Source of the DNA: Allobosea sp. OK403
GTDB taxonomy: Bacteria; Pseudomonadota; Alphaproteobacteria; Rhizobiales; Beijerinckiaceae
Assembly: GCF_900113835.1 (NCBI RefSeq)
Contig: NZ_FOQV01000001.1
Location: forward strand, 806,001 to 870,000
Reading direction: 5' to 3'
Length of the DNA stretch: 64,000 nt
Position 1 is the stretch's first letter. Each line of letters opens with the position of its first letter. The position numbers and the translations under genes are program-made. The notes below the pieces were generated by a model. That model had not been told where the DNA came from and did not search any database. It worked only from the letters and a program-made list of their open reading frames with translations. Shown here one piece after another: positions 54,204-62,710 of the stretch.

Positions 54204-55069
54204 GCGCAGTTGCCACCACGACCGTCGACATCCGGCCGGGCGGGCTCTGGCTCGCCTTCACCCAGAACAAGCTCGCCTGGGTCGGGCTCGTCCTGCTCAC
54301 GCTCATCGTCCTCGCCGCGGTCTTTGCACCATGGCTCGCCCCCTATGATCCTCTGGAGCAGAACATCATCGTACGGCTCGAGCCGCCCTCGGCGGAATTC
54401 TGGCTCGGCACCGACAGCTATGGCCGCGATGTGCTCTCGCGGTTGATCTACGGTGCGCGCATTTCGCTCTTCGTCGGCTTCGTCGCCATCCTGATCGCCA
54501 TGCTGATCGGCACGACGATCGGCGTGCTGGCCGGCTATATCGGCGGAATCTTCGACCAGATCGTCATGGGCTTCCTCGACGTGCTGCTCGCCTTCCCGAC
54601 TTTGCTGCTCGGCTTGATGATCGCGGCCATGCTGGGCGCCAGCCTGGAAAACCTCATCATCGCGATCGCGGTGACGGAGGTCGCGCCCTTCGCCCGCGTC
54701 GCGCGTGCTCCGACGATCACGCTGCGTCAGCGCGATTTCGTCGAGGCGAGCCGCTCTTACGGCTGCGGCCCGTTCCGGATCATGACGCACCACATCCTGC
54801 CCAACATGATTTCGGATGTAGTGGTGATGAGTTCGCTCTGGCTCGCTTCCGCGATCCGGACCGAGGCTTCGCTTAGCTTCATCGGCCTCGGTGTGCCGCC
54901 GCCGGCTGCGACCTGGGGCGGCATGATCCGCGAGGGCTTCGAGAACATCCTCGATGCCTGGTGGCTTGCCGTTTTCCCGAGCCTCGCGATCCTGGCGACG
55001 GTGCTTGCGCTCAACCTCCTCGGCGACGCCCTGCGCGACGTATCCGATCCCCGCAGCCGTTCAAGGTGA
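54200..55069 (+). CDS. ABC transporter permease, DppC type
   Basis: A 289-aa permease. It has the typical DppC N-terminal segment (LAWVGLVLLTLIVLAAVFAP, WLAPYDPLEQN) and LGTDSYGRDVLSRLIYGARI. The EAA loop is LRQRDFVEASRSYGCGPFRI. It overlaps the DppB-type gene by four bases. No DppD/DppF ATPase follows; instead the convergent siderophore gene iucD overlaps its 3' end by nine bases. The transporter must therefore borrow an ATPase encoded elsewhere. Confidence 0.94.
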   Translation: MSAVATTTVDIRPGGLWLAFTQNKLAWVGLVLLTLIVLAAVFAPWLAPYDPLEQNIIVRLEPPSAEFWLGTDSYGRDVLSRLIYGARISLFVGFVAILIAMLIGTTIGVLAGYIGGIFDQIVMGFLDVLLAFPTLLLGLMIAAMLGASLENLIIAIAVTEVAPFARVARAPTITLRQRDFVEASRSYGCGPFRIMTHHILPNMISDVVVMSSLWLASAIRTEASLSFIGLGVPPPAATWGGMIREGFENILDAWWLAVFPSLAILATVLALNLLGDALRDVSDPRSRSR

Positions 55070-56395
55070 GAACAGCCGCCCATTCGAGCGCACCGTGTCC
55101 AGGCGAGCATCTGTGTGCATCTGACTGCGCCAGTTCACCATGGAATTCGGCACCTCGACATCGAACTGGCACCGGCCGAGCAGCGCATTGGCGATCACCG
55201 CGCCGCGCCAGGCCATCAGGCTGAGCTGCGGTTCGGCGATGCCATGGCTGATGAGGCCCGCATTCAGGGCAAAGATCCGGTTCGCGTTTGGGCCATCCCA
55301 GGCGATGGCGAAGTCCGCGCCAGGCACGGGGCGGCCCGTGCGGTCGATGACGATGCGCCCAGTCAGCGGAGCGAGACAGTCGGGCAGCTCGTAGCGGTAG
55401 CCAGTCGCGAGAATGACGATCTCCGCATGGCCGATCTCCATCATTCCGTCCATGCCGTTGCGCATGATGAGCTGGTAGCCGCCCTCTCTCGGCTCGGCGT
55501 TGACGACGTCGCGATGCGGCAGGAGCTCGACCTCCGGGCCCGATGGCTCCAGATGCCGCAGAACGTAGAGACGGCGATAGATGGCGGTGAGCGTCTCGCT
55601 CGACACCCCGTCACCGGCGAGCTTCTCGCGCTCCACGGTAGCGTGGCGACGCGGCTCCGGCAGATCGCGGAAGCTTGCTACATAAGGCGGCGTGAAGAGC
55701 TCGTTGGTGAAGGGCGTCTCGTCGAGCGGGAGGAAATTGGGACGCTGGCTGATCCAGGCGACATGGCTCGGCGCAGTGTCAGTCTGGTTCAGCAGGTGCA
55801 GCAGGATTTCGGCGCCGCTCTGGCCGCCCCCGATGACCGCCACGCGCTTGCCGGCGCAGGCGCCCAGTCGGAACCGCGCCTGTGAGGAGTGGAAATGGTC
55901 GTCCTCCCTCAGCCGGCCGGCGAAGGCCGGCAAGGCCGGCTTCAGCCCGACACCGAGTGCGATGTTGCGGGCGCGCTGTTCCCGGTTGCCGCTGCGCAGG
56001 ACGAAGTTGCGGCCATCGAAGTCGACCGCGTCGATGCCGGCGCCGAAACGCAAGGTCGGCAGCCCCTGCGCCGCCCAGCTGAGATATTGCGCGAATTCGC
56101 GCCGGGGAATCGCACTGAAATCCGCGTTCATGAAATCGTAGAAGCGCTTCTTCGCCACCAGGAAGGAGAGGAAGGTCCAGGGGCTCGACGGATGGGTGGC
56201 GCTCACCAGATCCTTGAGGAAGGAGGTCTGCAGCGTCACATCCGGCAACATCATGCCGGGGTGCCAGTCGAACGCGTTGCGGCGCTCGAAGAACAGCACC
56301 TCGACCCCTTCGACCGCGTCGAGATGCGCTGCGAGGCTGAGGTTGAACGGCCCGATGCCGATGCCGGCCAGGTCGAGCGGGTGGTTTGTCATCAT
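55061..56395 (-). CDS. iucD: L-lysine/ornithine/diamine N-monooxygenase (siderophore)
   Basis: Flavin-dependent N-hydroxylating monooxygenase of 444 aa that makes the hydroxylamine for hydroxamate formation. It shows the FAD site AGIGIGPFNLSLAAHL, the substrate-proximal FFERRNAFDWHPGMMLPDVT, the NADPH site VAVIGGGQSGAEILLHLL and the C-terminal ATGYRYELP. It is last of four genes in iucA-iucB-iucC-iucD order, with four-base overlaps. Without the rhbA/rhbB-like aminotransferase and decarboxylase genes nearby, lysine (aerobactin route) is a likelier substrate than diaminopropane. This is inference. Confidence 0.92.
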   Translation of the reverse strand: MMTNHPLDLAGIGIGPFNLSLAAHLDAVEGVEVLFFERRNAFDWHPGMMLPDVTLQTSFLKDLVSATHPSSPWTFLSFLVAKKRFYDFMNADFSAIPRREFAQYLSWAAQGLPTLRFGAGIDAVDFDGRNFVLRSGNREQRARNIALGVGLKPALPAFAGRLREDDHFHSSQARFRLGACAGKRVAVIGGGQSGAEILLHLLNQTDTAPSHVAWISQRPNFLPLDETPFTNELFTPPYVASFRDLPEPRRHATVEREKLAGDGVSSETLTAIYRRLYVLRHLEPSGPEVELLPHRDVVNAEPREGGYQLIMRNGMDGMMEIGHAEIVILATGYRYELPDCLAPLTGRIVIDRTGRPVPGADFAIAWDGPNANRIFALNAGLISHGIAEPQLSLMAWRGAVIANALLGRCQFDVEVPNSMVNWRSQMHTDARLDTVRSNGRLFSP

Positions 56396-58233
56396 GGCTG
56401 GGCTCCGACGGGGCTGCGCGGCTGCTCCGTTTCGGAGCGCTCGGCGAGATGAAGGGGGTTGTCGAGATTGCTGCCGAGGCTCGGGACCGGACGGCGATTG
56501 GCGTCGCCATAGCCGATGGCCAATCGCACCCGGTTGATGCAGATGCGTGGCACCTTGGCGGTGAACAGGTCGAACAGGGCAAAGCGCTCGGCCAGTTCCG
56601 GATGAGCCGCCTGATAGCGCCGCAGGCTGCGGGCTAGGCAGGCATAGAAGCGCAGCTCCGGAAAACGGTCATGCGTCTCCAGCGCATCCGAAAGGAAGCG
56701 CAGGACGCTGGTGAAATGGCCGGTCTGGAGGTGCTGCTGCAGATGCGCGGCGGGCCGGCGCTGCAGAACCGCCCTGATCTCGGGAGCGAGATCGTCCGCC
56801 TCCGGGAAGTCCTGATCGACGAGGTCGGCGTCGCCCTGCAGATCCTTCAGCGCGACGCCCCTGGGCGTGAATTGCTCCAGCACCAGCGTGACGTTCTGGC
56901 CATGGGCGATGAAGCCGACGCCGTAGCGGCACAGGAAGTGGTAGAGCGGCACGGCGACTGCATCGAAGAAGCGCTCCAGCCAGACCTCGTGCGACAGGCC
57001 GGAGCGGGCGATCAGCGCGCTCACGATCGGTCGCCCCGCCGAGGTCAGCTTGGTGAGCGCGCCCAGCATCATGGCGTTCTGGCCGGGCTCCAGATGGGTC
57101 TCGACCGATTCGCGCCAGATCGCGCCGAGCATCTCGCGGAACTGGTAGGGCACGCCCTCGATCCGCTCGTAGAGCGGGTGCGGATAGAAGGCGCCGGCCG
57201 GCTCGCGCAGCACTGTGGCTGGAGCGAGCGCCGGGTCGCTCGCCGCCTTCTCCGCGAGCCAGGTCGAAAAGGCCGGCCCGATCGCCATGTACTTGCCCGG
57301 CACGCCGCGCCAGGCCGAGGTGTTGAGGATGCTGAGCGAGAGCTTGAGGTGCAGCGCCCGCGGGGCACTGGCATTGGCGAGCGTCCGCAAGGATTGCTGC
57401 GGCAGGTAACCGCTGCCGAAGGAGCCGAGCGGCAGAAGCCGACCGGCCGCGATCTCGCCGGCGAATTGCAGCGCGACCATGTTGTCCCACTGCCAGGGAT
57501 GCACGGGCAGGAGCAGGTAGCGGGAGCGGTCCAGGTCGAGCCGCTGGCAGGCCTCCAGGCAGGCCTCTTCGAGTCCGCGCCGCTCAGTTGAATCGAGCGA
57601 GGCGGCGAGGAGGTGCTCCTCCAAAATCGTGGGATCATGCGAGATCTGGCAGGCATCGCGTGCGGCCGCCACCCAGAAGAGTTGCAGCTCGGCCTGGAAT
57701 TCCGGCGCATAGACCTCGGCATCGCCGAGCCCCCAGCCGATGCGCCCCTTGGCGGCGGGCGCCTTCGGATGCCCGTCGAGATATTGCTGCAGCAGATGGT
57801 CGGGCAGGGTAATCAGCTCGTCCTCGCCGATCACGGCGTTGATGGCCGCGACCCTGGCATCCGAGGACAATGTGCTCGACAATTCCCGGATGTAGATGGC
57901 GAGCGTATCGGGCTCGATCTCCAGCACCGCCCTGGCATCGATCATGAAGCTGGCGACATCGTCCGCCGCGGCCGCGAGCGCGCCGTCATGGCGCGACAGG
58001 CTCCGGGGCTCGATCGCGAGATTGCCCCAGATCCGCCGCTTCGCCTTGAACCGATAGCTCACCGTCTCGCTGAGCCGCAGCGTCCAGAGCTCGTGCTGCT
58101 GGTCCAGTGGTTCGGGCTTCAGCCCTTCTTCGAAGCTAAGCTCGCTGATCGCCCGGGCGATGAGGGTCTGGTTGAGCTCGCGCCACAGCCGGGCCTCGAC
58201 CGGCCCGCCGCCGGGGAGGGGGCCGAGATTCAC
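56392..58233 (-). CDS. iucC: IucA/IucC-family siderophore synthetase (second ligase)
   Basis: NRPS-independent siderophore synthetase of 613 aa that joins an N-acyl-N-hydroxy amine to a citrate carboxyl with ATP. It has the family motif GHPKAPAAKGRIGWG in the N-terminal part and HPWQWDNMVALQF, plus SLSILNTSAWRGVPGKYMAIGP and the FerN-like C-terminal GVGFIAHGQNVTLVLEQF. It starts at GTG 58233, overlapping iucB by four bases (GTGA). The third place in the cluster suggests the IucC role (second condensation). Order rather than sequence decides A versus C. Confidence 0.88.
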   Translation of the reverse strand: MNLGPLPGGGPVEARLWRELNQTLIARAISELSFEEGLKPEPLDQQHELWTLRLSETVSYRFKAKRRIWGNLAIEPRSLSRHDGALAAAADDVASFMIDARAVLEIEPDTLAIYIRELSSTLSSDARVAAINAVIGEDELITLPDHLLQQYLDGHPKAPAAKGRIGWGLGDAEVYAPEFQAELQLFWVAAARDACQISHDPTILEEHLLAASLDSTERRGLEEACLEACQRLDLDRSRYLLLPVHPWQWDNMVALQFAGEIAAGRLLPLGSFGSGYLPQQSLRTLANASAPRALHLKLSLSILNTSAWRGVPGKYMAIGPAFSTWLAEKAASDPALAPATVLREPAGAFYPHPLYERIEGVPYQFREMLGAIWRESVETHLEPGQNAMMLGALTKLTSAGRPIVSALIARSGLSHEVWLERFFDAVAVPLYHFLCRYGVGFIAHGQNVTLVLEQFTPRGVALKDLQGDADLVDQDFPEADDLAPEIRAVLQRRPAAHLQQHLQTGHFTSVLRFLSDALETHDRFPELRFYACLARSLRRYQAAHPELAERFALFDLFTAKVPRICINRVRLAIGYGDANRRPVPSLGSNLDNPLHLAERSETEQPRSPVGAQP

Positions 58234-59315
58234 AGCGCGATCTCCCGGAAGAAGCGCTCGCGCTCGCAGCAGACGAGAGCCGCGCGCTTGTGCGGGAAGT
58301 CGAACTCCTTGACCTTGTCATAGGCTGCGTCGGCGCAATAGCTCAGCATCTTGTGATGCGAGGCGCGAGGCTCTCCGACGATGCGCTGGGTGCGCGGCTC
58401 GTCGAGGAAGAGATAATGCGTGAGCGAGCGGAACCAGGCCAGCGTCTTGGCGCGGCCGAGATGACGCGGATTTCCGATGAGGCCGTGCCAGCCCCTGTCG
58501 AAATCCTCCACCTCGTAATGCGGGCCGAGCCGGTCTTCCCTAGCCCAGTAGAACTCGAAATAGCCGACCGGCTCGTCATCGAAGCTGCCGATAACGCCGA
58601 AGATATGCGGATCCGCCTCCTGCTCTGCGAGGTAGCGATCGAGCTCCTCGCGTGATTGCGCCAGCTCCCAAAAGAAGGCGACGCGCGGCTGGTTCATCCA
58701 GTGGTGGAACAGGTCGAGGTCGCGGCGGCGATCGATGGTGCGCAGCGAGAGCGTCATGCCCAGATGTGGCATCCAGCGCCGGTAAATCAGCCCGTTCGGC
58801 TGCGCCGGCCGCAGCACCGGCAGGCGCTCCGCCGGCCCGAGCGAGGAGCGGATCGCCGGATAGGCCGCATGCGCACCGGCTTGCCGCCAGAGCAGCGGCA
58901 GCTGCTGGAAGACGCTGCGGGTGATCACCGCGCAGTCCAGGCCGTCCGCCGTCCGGCCGGTCTCGACGCAGAGCCCCATTATCGCGGGCTTGCGGGCATA
59001 GCCGGGCAGCTCCAGCCGCGACAGCGACGGGGTGCTCTGGAAAGCCGCTTCGATCAGGGCCGCAAGCGCGTCCGCATCGGCGGGATGGTCGCCGTTGGGC
59101 CGGGTCACGTCGAGGCGGCCGCTGGCTGCATCCACCGCAGCGGTGAGCCGTGCCCCGATCCCGCGCTCCGCGTCCCCCGTGAACAGCACGCCGTTGGCGC
59201 TGTCGCTGGCCTCGATGACGAGCGCGGTCTCGCCGCGCGCTGGGAAGTGCCGGCTGGTCGCCCGCTTCGTCAACGGGGTCACGGCGGCGGTGTCGATCCT
59301 GGGGGCGATGGTCAT
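58230..59315 (-). CDS. iucB: GNAT-family N-hydroxylysine acetyltransferase
   Basis: A 361-aa acetyltransferase of the siderophore type (IucB/RhbD). The C-terminal GNAT domain (about 180-361) has the family segment FHHWMNQPRVAFFWEL, then EADPHIFGVIGSFDDEPVGYFEFYWA, DRGWHGLIGNP and a late EPRASHHKMLSYC. It acetylates the N-hydroxylated amine to give a hydroxamate. It overlaps both neighbours by four bases, consistent with one transcript. The N-terminal half is less conserved. Confidence 0.9.
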   Translation of the reverse strand: MTIAPRIDTAAVTPLTKRATSRHFPARGETALVIEASDSANGVLFTGDAERGIGARLTAAVDAASGRLDVTRPNGDHPADADALAALIEAAFQSTPSLSRLELPGYARKPAIMGLCVETGRTADGLDCAVITRSVFQQLPLLWRQAGAHAAYPAIRSSLGPAERLPVLRPAQPNGLIYRRWMPHLGMTLSLRTIDRRRDLDLFHHWMNQPRVAFFWELAQSREELDRYLAEQEADPHIFGVIGSFDDEPVGYFEFYWAREDRLGPHYEVEDFDRGWHGLIGNPRHLGRAKTLAWFRSLTHYLFLDEPRTQRIVGEPRASHHKMLSYCADAAYDKVKEFDFPHKRAALVCCERERFFREIAL

Positions 59316-61105
59316 GACCGCGCCCCCGCGATCGGATTGGGCAGCTCGACATAGCCGGCGAGCGGGTCCGTCACATCGGTGTTCTCGTTGATGTTGCGGA
59401 AACAGATCATGAAATTGCCCTTGCTGAGGAGGGTTGGCGAGGAGAGGAGGTAGTCGAGGCAGGTCCTGTCGCGCAGCGGCTGCGCGGCGAGCGCCGCCAG
59501 CGCGGCGCGCAGCGCTGCGAGCAGGCGCTCCTCGCTGGCAAGACCCGCAAGCGCGAGCGCGCCGATGACCGAGAAGACGCTGTTTACGATGAGGTAGTAG
59601 CCGGCGAGCCTGGCCGCATAGGCGCTGTCGAAGACATGCCCGGCTTCGAGCCGCACATCCGGCGCCTGTCCCGCAAGCTCCGGCAGGAATTCGCGGACAT
59701 AGCCGGTGCCCTGGCAGTCGCGGAAATGCAGCGTAACGGGCCAGCCATCATCGAGGCCGACGACGATGTTCTGCTGATGCGCGCCGAAGAGCAGGCCGTG
59801 ATCCGCCTGGATGCCGAGCAGGGGGACGGCGATGTTGTGCAGGAAGCGCTCAAACCAGGCCAGCGCGGTTGCGGCAGGGGCGCTGCGCTGGCACGCCGCG
59901 ATGCGTCCGATGGTGGTCGCGAGCGCGCTGCTGCGCCCATCCGGGCCAATCTCGCAGAGCGCTGCCAGCACCGCTGCTGTGCTGTGCTGGCGAACGCCGC
60001 TGAACGGGTTGTCGCGGAAGACGACGATGGTCGAGCGCAGCGTCGCGCCAGTCTCGTCGCGCAGGGCGAGATAGCCCGGCTCTCCTATGACCTGGAAGCT
60101 CGGAAACCGCGCGGCGATCCGCTGTCCCACGGGCCCTGCCAGGAGCTTGTCGATCTCCAGCCCGCGCTCGCATTCATAGGGCTCGATGATGCGCTGCGAA
60201 TTGGTCAAGCGCAGGCTCAGCGACATCTTCAGCATCCAGGCGGCATGCGGTGCATGGATGCTGCGCAGGGACGAGGTGGCGTACCAGTTCGAGCCTGCGG
60301 GGCCGAGTGCGCGGATCTCGCCTGTCTTGATCAGGCGCGTGATCGCGGGATCGAGCATGAGCTGCGAGGCCTGCCAGGGATGCATGGGCAGCAGCACGCG
60401 CCCCTCTTCCACCTGCCGGCGAACGGCCGGCTCCATGGCGGCATCGTCGATGGCGAGGCCGGCAGCCATTTCCGGGGCAGCCTGTCCGCGCGAGCTGCCC
60501 TGGAGCACGATCCGCGGCGAGACGGACCACCAATGCAGCGCGAAGCCCCGGCCGTATTCGGGCGAGAAGCGGCGCGTATCCTCCAGCGTGAACTGGTCGC
60601 GGCTGCGTGGCGTCGGGTGGACATTATGGCCGAAGCGCAGGGCCTGCTCGGCCTCGATGAAGCTCGGGTCGCGTTCGGCGAACACCGCCTCGCCGAGGCA
60701 GGGATGGCGCAAGGCGTCTTCGATAGTGGCGAGGCTGTCGAGCGCGCGACGCAGGAAGACGAGCCCTCGTATGTCGGCATCCGCGCCCGCGATGCCAGGT
60801 TCTGCCGTGATCAGGTTCAATAGCTCGGGGAGGGGGACGACACGCATCGCGCCTTCCGGCCCGATCTCGTAGAAGGGCGGGCGCAGACCATGGGCGCCGA
60901 CCTGCGAGAGATGGGTGAGCGCGACATGGATCTCGCGCCCGGCCAGCGGCAGCTTGAGAACCTGGCGCGGAGGGGAATCCGCAGCGGATTTGCCATCCTC
61001 GTTGCCGATGGACCAGCCTTGCCATTCCCGCATCAGGCTCAGGAGAAGTGCGCGCGCCGAGATGCGGCTGGCGAGCTCCAGGGTTTTAGGTTTGGTTTCG
61101 ATCAT
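59312..61105 (-). CDS. iucA: IucA/IucC-family siderophore synthetase (first ligase)
   Basis: A 597-aa NIS synthetase, first gene of the minus-strand siderophore operon, and so the likely IucA (first citrate condensation). Family segments include FGHNVHPTPRSRDQF, MHPWQASQLMLDPAI, SLSLRLTNSQRIIEPYEC and GLLFGAHQQNIVVGLDDGWP near the active site. ATG 61105 (MIETKPKTLELA) is preferred, with GAAGG nine bases upstream. The frame continues to 61171 through AT-rich promoter-like DNA. It shares a 147-bp divergent promoter region with the MFS transporter. Confidence 0.88.
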   Translation of the reverse strand: MIETKPKTLELASRISARALLLSLMREWQGWSIGNEDGKSAADSPPRQVLKLPLAGREIHVALTHLSQVGAHGLRPPFYEIGPEGAMRVVPLPELLNLITAEPGIAGADADIRGLVFLRRALDSLATIEDALRHPCLGEAVFAERDPSFIEAEQALRFGHNVHPTPRSRDQFTLEDTRRFSPEYGRGFALHWWSVSPRIVLQGSSRGQAAPEMAAGLAIDDAAMEPAVRRQVEEGRVLLPMHPWQASQLMLDPAITRLIKTGEIRALGPAGSNWYATSSLRSIHAPHAAWMLKMSLSLRLTNSQRIIEPYECERGLEIDKLLAGPVGQRIAARFPSFQVIGEPGYLALRDETGATLRSTIVVFRDNPFSGVRQHSTAAVLAALCEIGPDGRSSALATTIGRIAACQRSAPAATALAWFERFLHNIAVPLLGIQADHGLLFGAHQQNIVVGLDDGWPVTLHFRDCQGTGYVREFLPELAGQAPDVRLEAGHVFDSAYAARLAGYYLIVNSVFSVIGALALAGLASEERLLAALRAALAALAAQPLRDRTCLDYLLSSPTLLSKGNFMICFRNINENTDVTDPLAGYVELPNPIAGARS

Positions 61106-61146
61106 GGTTCGACCTTCATTGTCGAGGTATACAGCTTGATATTGCT

Positions 61147-61172
61147 GATAAATTCTCAGATTAGAATTCATC
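61147..61172. promoter_or_regulatory. Imperfect palindrome in the divergent siderophore promoter region
   Basis: A 26-bp imperfect palindrome with arms GATAAATTCT and AGAATTCATC (one mismatch) around CAGATT lies in the AT-rich gap between iucA and the MFS gene. The inner AATTCT/AGAATT arms are perfect. It is a candidate site for an iron regulator or the AraC protein. It does not match the RirA IRO-box (TGA-N9-TCA) or the Irr ICE-box spacing. Confidence 0.45.
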
Positions 61173-61252
61173 TATATTGTATATTTCGTTTTGATATCGA
61201 AGACATTGCATGTATCGGCGTGATTTGGATTGATCACTTCGAGGGATTTGCA

Positions 61253-62416
61253 ATGGCGGCCAGGGATGTGACTCGACTCTCGCTCATGGCGGCGACCGTC
61301 GGCTTCGGCCAGTCGGCGTTGCTGGCGCTGGTGCCGATCATCTCGGGGGCGACGGGGCTCGATGCGCCGGCGATCGGTGCGATCGGTTTCCTCGGTGCGC
61401 TGGCCTTCCTCGCCGCCGCGCCGGTCTGGGGCTGCCGCGAAGATGGGCTGCGCAGCCGCTTCCGGCTGCTGGCCTGGCTGATGGTCGGGGCGCAGCTCAC
61501 CTTCCTGGGCGTGCTGAGCGCCGGACCGATGCCCGCCATGCTCGCCTTCGCGCTGCTGGCCGGTTCGCGCATCGCCTACAGCGCCGCGGCCGCAGGCGTG
61601 ATGCCGCAGGCGCAGGCCGCGATCGTGCGGATGAGCAGCCCGGAGAAGCGCCATGCCGCCCTGGCGCGATTGAGCGCCGGACTGTCCGTCGGCCGTGTCG
61701 TCGGTCCGCTCGTCACCTTGCCCGGTGCGGCGGGCTTGCTGCCAGCGCTCGCGGTCATGACGGTCATGCCACTCGCCTTGCTGGCCGGCCCGGACATCGC
61801 GCCCGCCGAGCAGCGGGCGGAGCGGGTTCCCCGCCGCTGGGATGTGGCGCGCGCCGTCTTGCCTTTGCTGGGGGTCGGCTTCGCCCTGACGCTCGGCCTC
61901 GGCCAGATTCAGATCACGCTCGGCCTCTTCCTGCAGGCGCGCTTCGGACTGGACGCCCATGCCGCCGCCCGCTGGAGCGGCGTGACCTTCATGCTGGTCG
62001 CTATGGCGATGATCGTGGTGCAGCTCGTTCTGGTGCCGCGCCTCAGGGGCGGACTCCGGCGCAGCCTGCGCATCGGCCTGGTCGTCTTCGCTCTCGGCAG
62101 CGCCGGCGCGGGCTTCGCCCCTTCGGTGATCGTGGTCATGCTGGGCGCCATGATTGCCGGCGGCGGCATCGCGCTTGCGACGCCCGCCTATACGGCCTGG
62201 CTCGTCGGCCGGATCGCGCCGCGGGAGCAGGCCGCTGCCGCGGGCTGGCTCGCCAGCGTGCATGTGCTGGGGCAAGGCGCGGGCGCGCTGAGTGGCGGGC
62301 TCGCCTTCGCGCTGTCGCCGCTCGCGCCCTTTCTCATCTGCGCGGGGCTCGGAGCGGCAATCGCCCTGGCGCTCGCTTATATCGAGCCGCCGCGCGATCA
62401 TCGCGAGGCCCCATAA
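61253..62416 (+). CDS. MFS transporter, probable siderophore exporter
   Basis: A 387-aa major-facilitator protein with about 12 transmembrane segments (first LSLMAATVGFGQSALLALVP). GAGGG lies seven bases before ATG 61253. It is divergent from iucA with a shared AT-rich promoter, so it is probably co-regulated by iron and exports the siderophore. Sequence gives only the fold, so substrate is inferred from position. An import or unrelated drug-efflux role cannot be excluded. Confidence 0.85.
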   Translation: MAARDVTRLSLMAATVGFGQSALLALVPIISGATGLDAPAIGAIGFLGALAFLAAAPVWGCREDGLRSRFRLLAWLMVGAQLTFLGVLSAGPMPAMLAFALLAGSRIAYSAAAAGVMPQAQAAIVRMSSPEKRHAALARLSAGLSVGRVVGPLVTLPGAAGLLPALAVMTVMPLALLAGPDIAPAEQRAERVPRRWDVARAVLPLLGVGFALTLGLGQIQITLGLFLQARFGLDAHAAARWSGVTFMLVAMAMIVVQLVLVPRLRGGLRRSLRIGLVVFALGSAGAGFAPSVIVVMLGAMIAGGGIALATPAYTAWLVGRIAPREQAAAAGWLASVHVLGQGAGALSGGLAFALSPLAPFLICAGLGAAIALALAYIEPPRDHREAP

Positions 62417-62631
62417 GTTCGCGCGCCGGCGACGGCATCCGCGTCGTGGGAGCACGCCAATGCAAAAAGGCAATGATGAATTGCTGTAGAAGGCATATCG
62501 CGTCCAAATTTCTCTTAATTCGGCGAAAACATCGGCCACCGATCGGATTAGTTCGGATATTCAGGTTTTTATACTTTTAGGTATTCGCTAGTTTTAAATT
62601 AGAATAAACAGGAAATGACTGCATATTTGAC

Positions 62632-62671
62632 TTCTGCAGCTTTCGTAACAATTGAATTCTGTAGCTTTTGT
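62632..62671 (+). promoter_or_regulatory. Direct repeats upstream of the AraC-type gene
   Basis: TTCTGCAGCTTTCGT (62632-62646) and TTCTGTAGCTTTTGT (62657-62671) are 13 of 15 identical, spaced 25 bp, in an AT-rich region ahead of the AraC-family gene. AraC proteins bind direct repeats, so autoregulation is plausible. If translation began at 62615 the repeats would be coding. Confidence 0.45.
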
Positions 62672-62710
62672 TTGCATGCTGGTGGAAATGATTTCTTGGA
62701 CTGGTGCGAA

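Noticed and set aside
53259..55069. A complete Dpp-type ABC importer
   Set aside because: No gene with Walker A, signature and Walker B motifs accompanies the two permeases. The only ABC ATPase in the window (41853-42935) is of the MalK sugar type.
59636..60823. 395-codon plus-strand open frame opposite iucA
   Set aside because: Antisense shadow of the NIS synthetase gene, without domains or a ribosome site.
61146..61158. RirA IRO-box in the siderophore promoter
   Set aside because: TGATAAATTCTCA has TGA-N7-TCA, not the required TGA-N9-TCA spacing.
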